Source: Zanthoxylum bungeanum
Taxonomy: Eukaryota; Streptophyta; Magnoliopsida; Sapindales; Rutaceae
Assembly (NCBI GenBank): GCA_019454045.1
Contig: SKCR01017977.1
Coordinates: forward strand, 1-64,000
Length of the DNA stretch: 64,000 nucleotides
Reading direction: 5' to 3'
Under the pieces are notes generated by a model. That model was not told the origin of the DNA. It did no database searches and was given only the letters and a program-made list of their open reading frames with translations. Of the stretch, positions 1 to 11,665 are shown piece by piece. The translations under genes were made by a program, and so were the position numbers. Positions within the stretch are counted from its first letter, which is position 1. Each line of letters starts with the position of its first letter.

Positions 1-1556
1 TGGGAGGAGTCCACTATAAAGAATATTATACTCTTTAAAGTAATCAAGAAACTCATATGTTAAAGTATTTTACACTATGGTCCGACCGTAATGTTTTTAA
101 TACTTTTACCGATATGTTTTTCTTACTTCGTGTCGAAACTCTTTGAATTGCTCAAAATTTTCTGACTTGTGTTTCATAAGATACATATAATCGTAACGCT
201 ATGCGACACCGGTGTATGGTTACGAAGTATTCAAATCTACCTCTAGCCTGGCTAGACATGGGCCCATTTACGTCAATATGAACGAGAACTAACAGATCGG
301 TGGCACTTGCACTTTTACCAAGTAAAAGATGTTTTAGGCATTTTGCCTAATAAACTAGATCGTAGACATCATTTGAATTAGAATCAAATCCGTCCTAGTA
401 TCCACTCTTCAAAAGTGTGGATATACGAGCCTTGTTAATGTGTCACAGACAACAATGCCACAAATAAGTCTCATCTGATTAATTCAGTTTGAGCTATCTG
501 TTTGTCATGTTATATGTTTGAGATTCATTTATATTCCAAATATAAATATTGTTATTCACATCTAATGTGTTTATCTCAATATCATCTTTATAAACAAAAA
601 CACTTAGTGTTCTGGAATATAAAAGTATACCTGCAACGGGTTGTACTTGATATAGAGATAATATTTCTAGTCAAACTAGGTACATTATAACAGTTTCCTA
701 ATTCAAGTACATGCCCAAATGGCAGTTCCAAAAGTCAGGTTTCTACGGTTAAAACAACGACTCTCGTCCCGTTTCCGACTCGCAGGTCGATCTCAACTGA
801 AGTCAGTCTCCTGCTAATCAGCAGATTCTGCACACCAGTACATATTTATGTACCACTTCTAGTATCAAAAATCCAATTTTGAAACCAGTAGTGGACATGT
901 TTATAACAAACATACCTGAGTCGGAGCCTAGCCCGTCTTCACTTCCTTCATGTTTTCCTTGTCCATACGGCAGTCACGCTTCCAGTGACCCCGTTTGCCA
1001 CAGTTTAGGCAGACATCTTGGGATATGTCATTTGTCTTCCTAAAAGACTGTGACGATTTTGCCTTTGCCCATTTTCACATCCTTAGAAGTCTTCGGCCAA
1101 GCCTTGACCTTCTGGGATGTTGAAGTAAAATGCGTCTTGCGCTTCTTGCCTTTTTGCAAGTTCTGGCTCTGACTCCTTGAGCAAAGCCATTAACTCTCCA
1201 ATAATTATCTTTTACAATCAACACTTCTAAGATCTAAGTATAGATCTATGAAGATCCTTCAATTTAAATATCATACTATAAGGATCTAATCCTTAGTTCT
1301 GACGAAGAAATTAAGGAGTCTTTGCGGCAAGCATAATGGATTGAGAACTAAAGTTATCATCACATGAATCTTCCAAAGATCATGCTCTATTATTTACTCA
1401 ACTCCAGGTTTAGGCCCGATAGGTCGCTCTATCAAATAGAGTAACTTCTCAACTCCCAGGACTATCCTGAAATTCATTTCCCAATATGAAAATTAAAGCC
1501 GTAAAAGACATTTATCACTTATGATTATGTCATTTGACGATAATCTTTCAATTCAT
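1..1556 (-). pseudogene. Copia A gag-pol remnant (gag, protease, start of integrase)
   Basis: The minus strand gives decayed copia gag followed by protease and the start of integrase. The gag start aligned with copia C lies at 1,554-1,556, but codon 3 is a stop. A complete CCHC zinc knuckle of the form CLNCGKRGHWKRDC lies at 970-1,011; it is the only copy of the three in this window that keeps all four metal ligands. The protease active site reads D-T-R-S where copia C has D-T-G-C. Many stops and shifts interrupt the rest. The product would have packaged and processed element RNA; it cannot now be made. Confidence 0.75.
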
Positions 1557-3854
1557 CTTGATTGCTATAGTCCAACTATCCAATCAACGATTTCGGGTAC
1601 AATCTAATGTAATGATTACTATAGTCTAACTATATAATTAACTACTATTTGATTGGTTAAATTCAAATATATTGATTACTATAATCCAATTATATAATCA
1701 ACTATAATTGAAGTAGTTTGAATACAGTCTAACTGTTTAATTAAAACAACAATTAAATATTAGTCCAACTAATATATTTATATTTAAATAATGACGAAAA
1801 ATGAAATGAGCGCGTATTGGCAAGTATATAAACGAAATTGCAAATTTAAAACTTGTCTCCCACTATTTTTCGGTGAGCCTCTAACCCTCTGTGGAGTACT
1901 CGGGAAACCTAGTTTCCTAGTGGGCTATGATCCCAATAAATAACACACAATCTTGACTTTGGCCAACAAATTGTATGAAATTTAACTCGGTAGATCTCTA
2001 AGATCAATTGGATCTTATCCAATTCCTAGATCCAGAAGGTGGACATCCAAGTCCGAAACATATATCCGATATATGCCAATATATCAAATATATTGCCTAA
2101 CCTTTTCCTCTAAATCAACTAAGTTTTGGCTTTGGCACAACAAGCTTAATGATTCTAGTTAAGCATGACCCATTACTTTGGAAAGCTTCGTAATCGATAT
2201 CGATGGACAAGAAGTGATCTTGACTTTGGCCAACAAATCACAACTTTGACAAGACATGCGATATGGAACAAAGCCTTCATGATTCAAACACATCCGCGAT
2301 GGACAAAGGTCTTGACTTTGGCCAACAAACCAGTGCCAATCTTGGATCTTGAGAAATAATCATTCAATGGAAAGAAAGCGCTTAATATTTGTTAAGGGTT
2401 TTTCGCGTAATTGGAAACCAATTAATTATCTTTAATTATTTCTCATCATACACCCTTAAACATGCATTCTAAAAGCACAATAAGGCACGAATAAAATAAT
2501 AATGATATGCGGATGGATATATAATACAATTTCTTCCTAGAACAAATCTCTCAATTTCCTCTCTCCCGCTAGCACTATTCTTGCTTCTACCCAATTACAT
2601 AATACTTCTAAAGAAACCTCATTTACATTGAGGGGAATAGGTGAGAAGAGAAATACAATGAGAAAAGAGGTAATAGGTTGGACACGCAGGTCCAATTAAA
2701 TAAATTCTAAATTTATTACAACAATTTCCAAAATTGCCCTCACCTTCTAATATCCATCCGATATATATTATTCATTCATACATCCAAGTATTCACACATA
2801 GCATGTTATCAATCAATCTAATCCGATTAATTAATCTTTAATTAATGACCATCCAATGTTCAAACAACGATTTGATTTGCGCGAGTCCAACTCGTTTAAA
2901 AATAAGTACTCAAAGTACGTATTCTTGAATTATATCGAACTATAATTTTAAATCCAATTTAAATTATATTCAATACTAATTCACATTTAATTCCAAATTA
3001 CATTATTACACTTTTAATTGTACCTTTTAGACTTGGATTCCAAATCCAATCTTAATGGGTCTCAAAGGCCCAATTAGTATCTGATACTATTCAATTAAAG
3101 TCCAATGGGCTTTTAATTAATTCTTTAGGCATGGGCTTTGGCAATTATGGGTCAAACCCAAGATGCCAAGGCCCAATTAGGAATCACCATATGCCAAAAA
3201 TCAATTTAGGCTCATTAGGCTCAATTAAATTATTTAAAGGCCTAATTGTCATATTTGGACTTTATGGAAATGGTTTTAGGCCCAATTGGATCCAACCAAT
3301 TATCCTAAACCAAACTTGACCCAACAAAGCCCATTAAGCCCAATTACAACAAATTAAATTAACTTATTATTCTAAATTACAAATTAATTCAATTCAAGTG
3401 TAATTACCATAATTAATTAATTAATCTAATACTTCCAAAACACCAATTAATTCAATTAATCATGCTTTACATTTCCAATTCATGTCCAACACAAATTGAA
3501 GCAAAAAAATTCATTATAACATGCATCATGCTCATGGTTTTGACAAAAAAATAATTATGCAATTTGATTCCAATCCAATTAAATCAACATCCAATATTCA
3601 TTTCATGCCAACAACACATCCAATTGTCTAATTTTCAAAAAATCACCATGAGCTTAAGGGTTCTAAATTTCGACCAAGGGGTATATTTTTGGGAAAATTA
3701 ATCCTATCAATTTTTCACAAAATTAAGGATGCACAAATCCAATTCAACATCATACTAACTCAACCAAACCACCAATTTGAAGAAATTATGTTCTAAACAC
3801 AAAAAACCCCAAATAAAGTCATGAACCCTAAAATTCCAAATCAAACTTAGGATC
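1557..3854 (-). other. Copia A untranslated leader with spaced motifs
   Basis: About 2.3 kb separates the primer site from the gag start and no gene is visible in it. The same layout occurs in copia B and C. Three spaced copies of CTTGACTTTGGCCAACAAA (plus-strand text) lie near 1,952, 2,219 and 2,311. A stretch at about 3,050-3,345 is dense in GGCCCA/TGGGCC words. Both features recur at matching places in the sister copies, so they belong to the family and not to host DNA. Short frames here look like chance frames. Confidence 0.6.
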
Positions 3855-3866
3855 GCTCTGATACCA
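3855..3866 (-). other. Copia A primer binding site (initiator tRNA-Met type)
   Basis: The minus strand reads TGGTATCAGAGC one base inside the LTR end. This is the usual copia primer site, complementary to the 3' end of initiator methionine tRNA. It fixes both the LTR boundary and the minus orientation. Confidence 0.9.
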
Positions 3867-3867
3867 T

Positions 3868-5840
3868 TGTTAGTGTTCCTATAACATGCCAAGGATCTCT
3901 AAGAGTGATTTGTGTGTGAATTACCAAGAGAGTTGCAGAATACTCACATTGATTGGTGGAGGAGATTTCAAAAATTTCCATCGTTTCTTGGATGTGTTGG
4001 AAGCTTCGGAGCTTGAAGACGAGTTCCAAACTCTCGGGTTGGTCTCCCTATCACCTTCCTTTGACTCCAAAATGTGCTACCATGGTAGAATTTTTGAAAC
4101 AAAAATTACATGGAGAGAGGCCTCTAAGTTTCGGCCAAGAGAAGCAAAAAGGGGGAGAGAGTGAACAATGTGTTTCTAAAACAATTGTGTGTTTATAAAT
4201 GGTTTCAAAAACCATGTTGGATAAAGCCAAGTGGTTTTGAAAAAACCATTTGCTTTTTGCCAACTACCACCATCACATTTTGACAAGTGATGTGATTAGT
4301 GGGTCCCACACTTAAATTCAAAATTCAAGTCGGGTGGCTCAACACACTTCGGGCTCGGTTTCGTTTATTCCGAATAAACGAATTTTCTGTCGCGACGTAA
4401 TTAAATCTAATTTAATTAAATAATAATACCCAGTAAAATTATTACGGAAGTCGCTCGCGAATTAATTCTAAATTAATTCGTTCGCTTGAATTAAAATCCA
4501 ATTTTAATTCAGCATTGAAATCTAATTTCAATTACTATATCTAATATAGTATTTTAGCCCAATTAAATAAATTAAATAGTAAAATCTAATTTCACTATTA
4601 AATTTACTTTACCGATTAATTCTAAATTAATCGCGTTCTCTCTTCTCGAAGAATTTATTCCCAGATAAATTCTCGACGCAATTAATCCCAGATTAATTCT
4701 TTCTCTTTTAATTAATCCAAGATTAATTATTGCCGTACGTAATTAATCCCAGATTAATTTTCTCTCTCATAATTAATTCCCAGATTAATTATCTGTTCGA
4801 GTCAAATGTCATCGGTGAATCTTTGGGAGGCGACCCAAGAGATCACTGGATATGTTGTCAGTAAATACGGTTATCGGACTATCCGAATACGTGCATACCT
4901 AGTACCACGTTCTTACTGATTTACAAGACATGGTTGGCTTCTAGAAAAGCACTGTGCCTACCCAATTCTCCAGAAATATATTCAATATGGAATATACATA
5001 ATCTATATCAGGCGTAATATACGTAGTATCGCGTATTACGATCCGGTATCGGATGTCACATATTAGGCCTGGGCTGGAATTGTCTCTGCCCCATACGAAG
5101 CATATATCGGATTAATAGTAACTAGTCTCTTTAATCGGATAATCATGACCTTGTCATATTATCCCGATAGCTGCAGCATGTAAGAAAGTACCAGTTCTGT
5201 ATCCTTGCATGATCATCATCTCCATATTACTGAAGTGATACTTCTATCTTGACATCACATCCAATACACTACGATTCTCAGTATACCCAGAAGAGGCGTA
5301 CACAGAACCTGTTAAAGCCCCGGGCGACCAAAACCAAAGTATACTGATTGTCGCAAGTATTAGCGATGCAAGTCTCAGGTTAAGACCAAATACACCTACC
5401 CTGATTCGGACTCCCATAGACACATAGTAACACTACCAATGGGATTCTGATGGGCCTATTAAGAGCGAAGCTATTTCCATACCATCGGTAAATAGAACCT
5501 CCTATTACACTTGCATGAGTATCCAATACCCAAATATATGAGAACAATGTCGTTATGCTTCCATAACACGCACAAGTGTAATACTAGCCTATTCCGCATT
5601 ATCGATGTCCAGTCTCGATAATACTACGACTATGGATATTTAATGATTAAACCTTAGTGGATTAATAATGTCTCATATCTTATTAATCTGGTACTAATCA
5701 TATGGACTTTTATCATTTATATATCCCGGTAATCCAATTACAAATGATAAAAGAGCAATTTCCTTTGTCACATAGTTAATTTGTACAACAACACCATGTT
5801 CTGTACAATTAGTGATGTTATGGGTCATAATTGTCCAACA
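3868..5840 (-). repeat. Copia A 5' LTR
   Basis: A 1,973-bp LTR bounded on the minus strand by TGTTGGACAATTATGACCC at one end and CACTAACA at the other. The primer site follows directly. The same termini occur in copia B (24,795-26,629) and copia C (46,591-48,481). The sequence is rich in short ATTAAT runs near 4,380-4,800 and has no coding content. Confidence 0.88.
4192..4199 (-). promoter_or_regulatory. Putative TATA box in the copia A LTR
   Basis: TTTATAAA lies about 330 bp before the LTR end on the minus strand, a suitable place for the U3/R boundary. The motif is self-complementary, so its direction rests on LTR orientation. No transcript start can be seen from sequence alone. Confidence 0.4.
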
Positions 5841-7016
5841 AAAATAACCCATTATGAACCAGTGATATTTGAAATCATCACAACCCCAGATAACGGGCTT
5901 AGTTACAACACATATCTAAGGCTAGTAAAAGCTTAAATAAAATAAAAGACATAAAGTAAAAGCTGGAAATTAAAAATGTAAATATAACAATAAAGAAAAT
6001 GATGGGGGTTAGAGGATCCAATTTTAATATTTCAAAATTAGAAATCTCCATTATTGTCAATGTTTACCGATTAATTAATTATATTTAACCGGACCATAAA
6101 GGCGGTAATTCCATTTGTCTCAATTAAATCCAACCGACCATATAGGCGGTAACAAGGTTATTACCTAAACCGACCATATCGGTGGAAACTACATCTGAAA
6201 TGTAAAACCGACCATATAGGTGGTAAATAAGATTGTCACCTAAACCGACCATATAAGCGGTAACTAATTAATCCAAATTTTAATTAAAATAAGGGAGATC
6301 AATCTAATTTATTATATTAAAAGTCTCACATTTTCACCCTAGCAGAATGAGATTACCTGCTAATGCTGTAAATGAAAACACACAAAATTTTATTAATTAA
6401 ATAAAAAGAAAATACAAGAAAACTTAAATAAATACACAAGACACTTTCCTTGAGGTTTTCATGGAGAAATTCCTCCAAATAAAGCATGAAAAATTTACAA
6501 AGTTTAGCTTGGTATTTATAGGCAAATCTAAAGGCTTCCACCAATTTCTCCACCAATTGCTCCACCAAACATGGCACCAAACATGGCATCAAACAATGAA
6601 CCAAACATTACACTAAATCCTCCACCAAACATGCTGGAAGTTTGACAATTTTTATTTTTTTTTGAAAACAACTTAAATAATTACACATAATATACTTCCA
6701 AATACTTGAATCACCTCAATCCGATATCGGAGTAAAAAGGTATGGCCAAAATATGACAATTGCGAAAAGTTGGAATTTCCAAAATTGTACTTCATTAGAA
6801 CGCCATTTCAAGTTTCCAATCTCCAAAATCAAAATGTCCAGTCCAATTTTTGCCCTTATTTGTTCTAAATTTCATCCTAAATGATTCCATTGAGTCCCAA
6901 TTTTATTTTATCTACAAAATAAACTAAAACACATCAAAACGTTCATCAAACCTGAGAAACTAAACAAAATATTAGGTAAAATGGGTGATAAATATTGTTA
7001 TATTTTCCGCTCATCA
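5841..7016 (-). repeat. Gypsy LTR fragment interrupted by copia A
   Basis: The sequence matches, in reverse, the gypsy LTRs at 19,390-21,557 and 11,666-13,512. It begins at the inner region that reads CAACCCCAGATAAC and ends with the terminal GCTCATCA. The rest of the LTR should lie left of the window, beyond copia A. About five spaced copies of the ACCGCC...GGTCGG repeat lie at 6,085-6,260. The right edge meets internal sequence of gypsy G2 and not a primer site or polypurine tract, so this is the outer end of the LTR. Confidence 0.75.
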
Positions 7017-8503
7017 GGCAACAATGAACTCTTTAGAAGCACAGATTGGGTAGATTGCTTCCTCCATGACCAATCAACAGTAAGGGGCATTTGGAAAAAT
7101 TGTCACAGCTCGCCAAGTTATCTTTTTCATGTCACAACAGCTAGTGGATACCAAAGAATAAGCCACCATGATCATTTGGGTGGTTACGTCTGGCTGAAGA
7201 CGTTAAACTTAGCGCTAGCGGGGAGACAACTCTTGCATTTGCATTTTTTATTATTATTTTCTTTATTTTTTATTATATTATGTTCTATTGATTTATTTAT
7301 TAGTTTGCATGTTATTTATGCAGGTCGCACGAAACACACAAAGCCCGCGCAACCAAATTCTAACTAGCAGGAGCCTGATCAACTCCATGCACGATAGTAT
7401 TGTTCCTTACTTTTATTTCTTTCTGTTTATCTTACATTGAGGACAATACAAGTTTTAAGTTTGAGGGTGTGTGCATGTAGTGATAGTTCATGTAGTTATA
7501 GTTCCTGCTATTTGAACAAAAAAAATTTATTTTTAGTCATAGATAGTAAATCATAAGTCTAATGATAAATTTTGTTTGCTTTAGATGAAATCTTAGAAAT
7601 GATAAGTTCCTAATTGAATTTTATATGATGCCTTGAGTAGGTGATCTAGGTTAGACTCGTAAGCACTTATTAATAGGTTTTTAGTAGTAAGGACATAGAT
7701 AATTAATAAAGTGATTAGTTGAAGAAATTACATGCCTGTGAATGACCATTTGCTTATATGTCTATCTTGATTTTCTAGTGTTATGATGTATGGTATGGTT
7801 AAAAATAAAAGAAAATGAAGAAATAAAAAAAATGAAAAAGAAGTTAAACCACCTATAACCGATAAGCGTGAAGCTACCTATGGATGAGTGTTAAGACCAC
7901 CATAAGGAGAAATGCTACCTTAAAGGGTAGGTGTGTTGAAAAAAAATGAAAAAAAAAATGAAAAAGAAGAAAATAAAATCGTACCATACTGAACACAGAA
8001 AGACAAATAGATAGTACCTTTGAGATATCTAGGTTGGTTTGACCCATCGGATCTTAATTTTTGAGACGAAATCATCGAGTTAGCTTACTTATGAGTCGAA
8101 CGGAAATGAACCTTTACACACACATACTTTGAGTCTAGCTTATATGATTTATTCAAGAACTAGGATTTGAGTTGCATTGAGTACTTTGAAGGTTCTCTGA
8201 TTTCATTAATAAGCATTCTTTGAGGACAATAATATGCATAACTATCAGTAATATTTTCTTTGCTTTTATTATTTTTATATTTTTGCATGTGTATGAATGA
8301 CGTTTGTGGCTATCGTCGCTGTAAGCCCTCACGAGACTATAACTCGTCCACTAGGATCGCTTAGGGGTTTAAGGCTTGTTGCATACGCTAAATGCAATCG
8401 TGATCCCTACGAAAGTGGCCTAGTTAATTTTGTTAATTTTGTTTGTTTATCTTTCATTTTGTCTTTTGCTTGGGACTAACAAAATCTTGAATTTGGGGGT
8501 GTT
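7017..8503 (+). mobile_element. Gypsy G2: 3' internal region (Athila/Tat-like)
   Basis: This is non-coding 3' internal sequence of a plus-strand gypsy element. A block at 7,180-7,235 (GGTGGTTACGTCTGGCTGAAG onward, shortened here) matches the reverse strand of G3 near 14,925-14,960. A second block at about 8,300-8,440 matches G3 at 13,590-13,710. A 128-codon open frame at 6,981-7,367 has no recognised domain and crosses an insertion edge, so it is not counted as a gene. The region ends in AATTTGGGGGTGTT, a polypurine tract just before the LTR at 8,504. Confidence 0.6.
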
Positions 8504-9823
8504 TGATAAGTTCGGTTTATACCCACTAATTCATGCATTCTTAGCTTACTATTTTGTTAGATTCCGTGTCATTTAATATATTTGTAGTTTTTTTTTATGT
8601 TTTATTTGTATGAAGCATTAGGACATGGATCTTGGGGCAAATTGACTTGTTTTGAGACCTTACAGACGCATCGAAAGCACAGGGGAAGAGCGAAAAATAC
8701 TGGAAACAACATACCAGATTTTTTTCTAGAGCCGCGACGCCACTTATGGACGCCGCAGTGCCTCTTCAGGATCACAAATACAAAATTTTCACAAGTTGGG
8801 CACCGCGGTGCCACTTTCCGGTGCTGCGCAGACTCCCAGAAACATCAATTTTTAGGATTTTACATGCACAGGGACTCCAAGACTTTCTTATAAATAAATA
8901 AGCTCATCCAAAACCCTATGGAGGAGGCTAATACAAAGAAAACACAAGACAAAAAACACATATTTAGAGAGATCGATGGAGGAGGATGGAAGAGCGACAG
9001 GAGGAGACGAAGGCGGTGATGTCCGAAGAGGAAGGTATTCAATTCGGGTTTTATCATCTAGTTTTCTTCTTTAAACTCTATTGATATCCATTATGTTCAT
9101 GACCCTATTGTCATTATTTTTATCTTTAGTCATGAACTAACTCCATTATTTAGATGATGATGTAGCCAATGCTTGAATCTATGTATTGTTTGTCAAGTTG
9201 ATTTTTATGAAGTTATAATTCAGTTTATTTATATTCTTTTGTGTTTAATGCTTCTTTTTTGTTGGCCACAAATTGAGATGATGAATGTTTAGAATCTATC
9301 GCTCGGGAGAGAGGTATTTTGAATAGGATCTAGAGAATATAATCTAGGAGTTTTATAGAGTTCGGGAAAATCTATAGACTATAGTTCCTTTGAAGTCGTT
9401 AACAAAGAATCACAGAACGTAATGAATTATTGATTACTAGATTTTTATAGGGATATCGAAATCTGTAATTGATAATCTTTTTACTATTGCTCGGGAGAGG
9501 GAGAGGGAGAGGAATACTTTAGGATTCTTGACTTATATACAATGCAACGGAATAAGGATTGATTGGCATAATAAATACATAGGGGATAGCTAGGTGAAAT
9601 CAGACTCTAGATCTCTCTCGTATTGGTTTCTCCTACTTAAATATTTTCATATCCTATTTATTTAGTTTAATCTTTATTAATTGTTTTCTAAATAAAGTTA
9701 GGATTATCAATTATGGTACTTAGAGTGAGTTGAACACAATCCATGTGGGTTCGACACTCTTTCACACATTTTCACTAAAATTTAACACCGTATACTTGTG
9801 GTACGATAGAAAATATCGCAACA
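8504..9823 (+). repeat. Gypsy G2 3' LTR
   Basis: The LTR starts TGATAAGTTCGG directly after a G-rich polypurine tract and ends near ATATCGCAACA, after which Tat reverse transcriptase coding sequence resumes at 9,824. The LTR carries GC-rich patches such as GCCGCGACGCC near 8,730. The left partner LTR lies outside the window, so no TSD can be checked. The exact right end could be 9,820 or 9,823. Confidence 0.65.
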
Positions 9824-11225
9824 GTAAATCAGCTAGTGGACTCCACAATGTGTCATGGACTGCTTAGTTTCATGGATGCCTTCTCGCGTTATAATAAGGT
9901 CAAGATGCATCCGGAGGATGAAAAAAAGACAACTTTTACCATTGACCAAGGGTTGTACTACTACAAGGCGATGCCTTTTTGGCTGAAAAACGCCGGACCT
10001 ACTTATCAGAGATTGGTGAATAAGGTTTTCAAGCCCCTCATCGGCAAAACAATGCAAGTCTATATCGCTGACATGATCACAATGTCAAAGGAAACCGAAG
10101 ATCATCTGGCCAACCTCAGAGGGACATTTGAATTGTTAAGAAAGCACAGCATGAGGTTGAATCCGGTCAAGTGGGACTTTGGGTATCTTCGGGAATGTTT
10201 TTGGGCTATATGGTCAGTGCTCGGGGCATGAGGCAAACCCACAGAAGATCAAAGCAGTACTTGGATCTAAAACCCCCCGAGGATGGTCAATGAGGTACAA
10301 AGCCTGACAGGTCGGGTGGTGGCGTTGAATCGATGCATCGCCAAGGCCACCGATAAATGTCATATTTTCTTCAAGCTGATCAAGAAGGCCAAGATGGAGG
10401 TCAGCTGGATGATCGAGTGTGAGGATGCATTCCGGCAACTGAATGAGTATCTAGCACAACCTCCATTATTGGAAAAATTGGTCCCAGCTGAAACTTTGTT
10501 CTTGTACTTAGTTTTTTCTGAATATGCTGTGAGTTCGGTGTTGGTGCAGGAGTTAGAAAAGATCCAAAGGCCTGTCTATTACACTAGTAAAGCCCTCTTG
10601 GATGTAGAAACTCGATATCCTGCTCATGAACTGTTGGCTCTGTCTTTGGTCATGGCGGTCGGGAAGCTACACCCTTACTTCCAAGCCCACCCTATTGGTG
10701 TCTATACCGACCATCCGCTAAGACAGATATTGCATAAGCTATAGGTTTCAGGTTGGTAGGTAAAATGTTAGTACAACTCAGCGAGTACGACATATCTTAC
10801 CTGCCGAGGGTGTCAATCAAGGGACAAGCCTTAGCGGATTTTATGGCAGAGTTTACCAGACATCGGGTCATGGTGGTGGAGGAAGTAAAATGGGAACTGT
10901 TTATTGATAGGTCGTTCATTTCACAGGGTTGTGGGGCCGGGGTGATCCTCCGAAACAGTAATGGTGAGGAATTAAGTTACGCTTTGAGATTCGCCTTCGA
11001 AGCAATAAATAATGAAGCCGAGTATGAGGCCATTCTAGCAGGGTTAAGATTGTGCATAACAGTTGGGGTCTGAGATGTAGTGGTGAGAAATGACTTCTAG
11101 TTGGCCATCCAACAACTAAATGGTGAGTTCCAGGGTAGGGAGCCGAGCATGATTGCCTATCAAGCCGAGGTGAAAAGATAGTTGGGGGATGAGAGATGTG
11201 GTGTTCGAGCAGGTCAGGCGAGAGA
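9824..11225 (+). pseudogene. G1 pol: reverse transcriptase, RNase H and archaeal-type RNase H
   Basis: Translation from 9,824 starts VNQLVDST and continues through RT, with the FTIDQGLYYYKAMPF block intact. The catalytic box reads Y-I-A-D at 10,061-10,072 where the family has Y-V-D-D, so one metal-binding aspartate is lost. An RNase H-like domain follows at 10,283-10,744 (RPVYYTSKALLD, then TDHPLRQILHK). The extra RNase H at about 10,870-11,200 shows LFIDRS, NNEAEYEA and VVRNDF, which hold the expected D-E-D residues. Stops and frame changes occur near 10,230, 10,742 and 11,071. A MITE cuts the C-terminus at 11,226. Confidence 0.85.
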
Positions 11226-11614
11226 TAAGGGTGGCAGAAAAGCCTGGGTCCGTACCGGTCCGATCCGGCTCGGGGTAAAAAAAAAACCTGGCCTGAGCCT
11301 TATAACCAAAAGCCCGGCTCGGGCCCGAGCCGGGATTAGTAATTTTGGCCTGGGGCTGGGCCGAAATAAAAAATAATAATAATAAATATATATATATATA
11401 TATATATATATTTCTTAATATGTTTGTAGCATTTTTATTTATTTTTAGCATTTAATTTGTTAATTTATCTATGAAACTTTCGATTTATTTGTGAATTGTC
11501 TATGCATATAAAGTAAATGTATTTTGTATTTGTATGTTTTTAATTTTTTAAATTTTTTTAAAAAAATAGGCAGAATAAAGCACGGGCCCGGGCTTTTTTT
11601 CTTTCCCAGCCTTA
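11226..11614. mobile_element. MITE-1, hAT-like, 389 bp
   Basis: The 8-bp TSD GCGAGAGA lies at 11,218-11,225 and again at 11,615-11,622. The ends read TAAGGGTGGCAG and CCCAGCCTTA, an imperfect terminal inverted repeat. GC-rich GGCCCGAGCC words lie inside both ends around an AT-rich centre with a TA microsatellite at about 11,388-11,412. Removing it rejoins the G1 RNase H text (VFEQVRRE to REQPARR). There is no coding capacity. The 8-bp TSD and TIR style indicate a non-autonomous hAT-type element. Confidence 0.85.
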
Positions 11615-11665
11615 GCGAGAGAGCAACCAGCAAGGAGACTCATTGGCATGAATTGCATCATCAAT

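Larger units (their letters stand above)
1..5840 (-). mobile_element. Copia A: Ty1/copia LTR retrotransposon, cut by the window start
   Basis: Read on the minus strand, this element runs from its 5' LTR (3,868-5,840) through a primer site and a long leader into decayed gag-pol that leaves the window at base 1. It belongs to the same family as copia B and C: the LTR termini, primer site, leader motifs and gag text align throughout. Its right end abuts sequence (5,841 onward) that continues as a gypsy LTR, so copia A inserted into that LTR. The flank AAAAT at 5,841-5,845 should be the TSD, but its partner is outside the window. Confidence 0.85.

Noticed and set aside
6981..7367. A 128-codon open frame on the plus strand
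   Set aside because: It crosses the edge between a gypsy LTR and G2 internal DNA and ends in low-complexity hydrophobic text; no domain is recognised.
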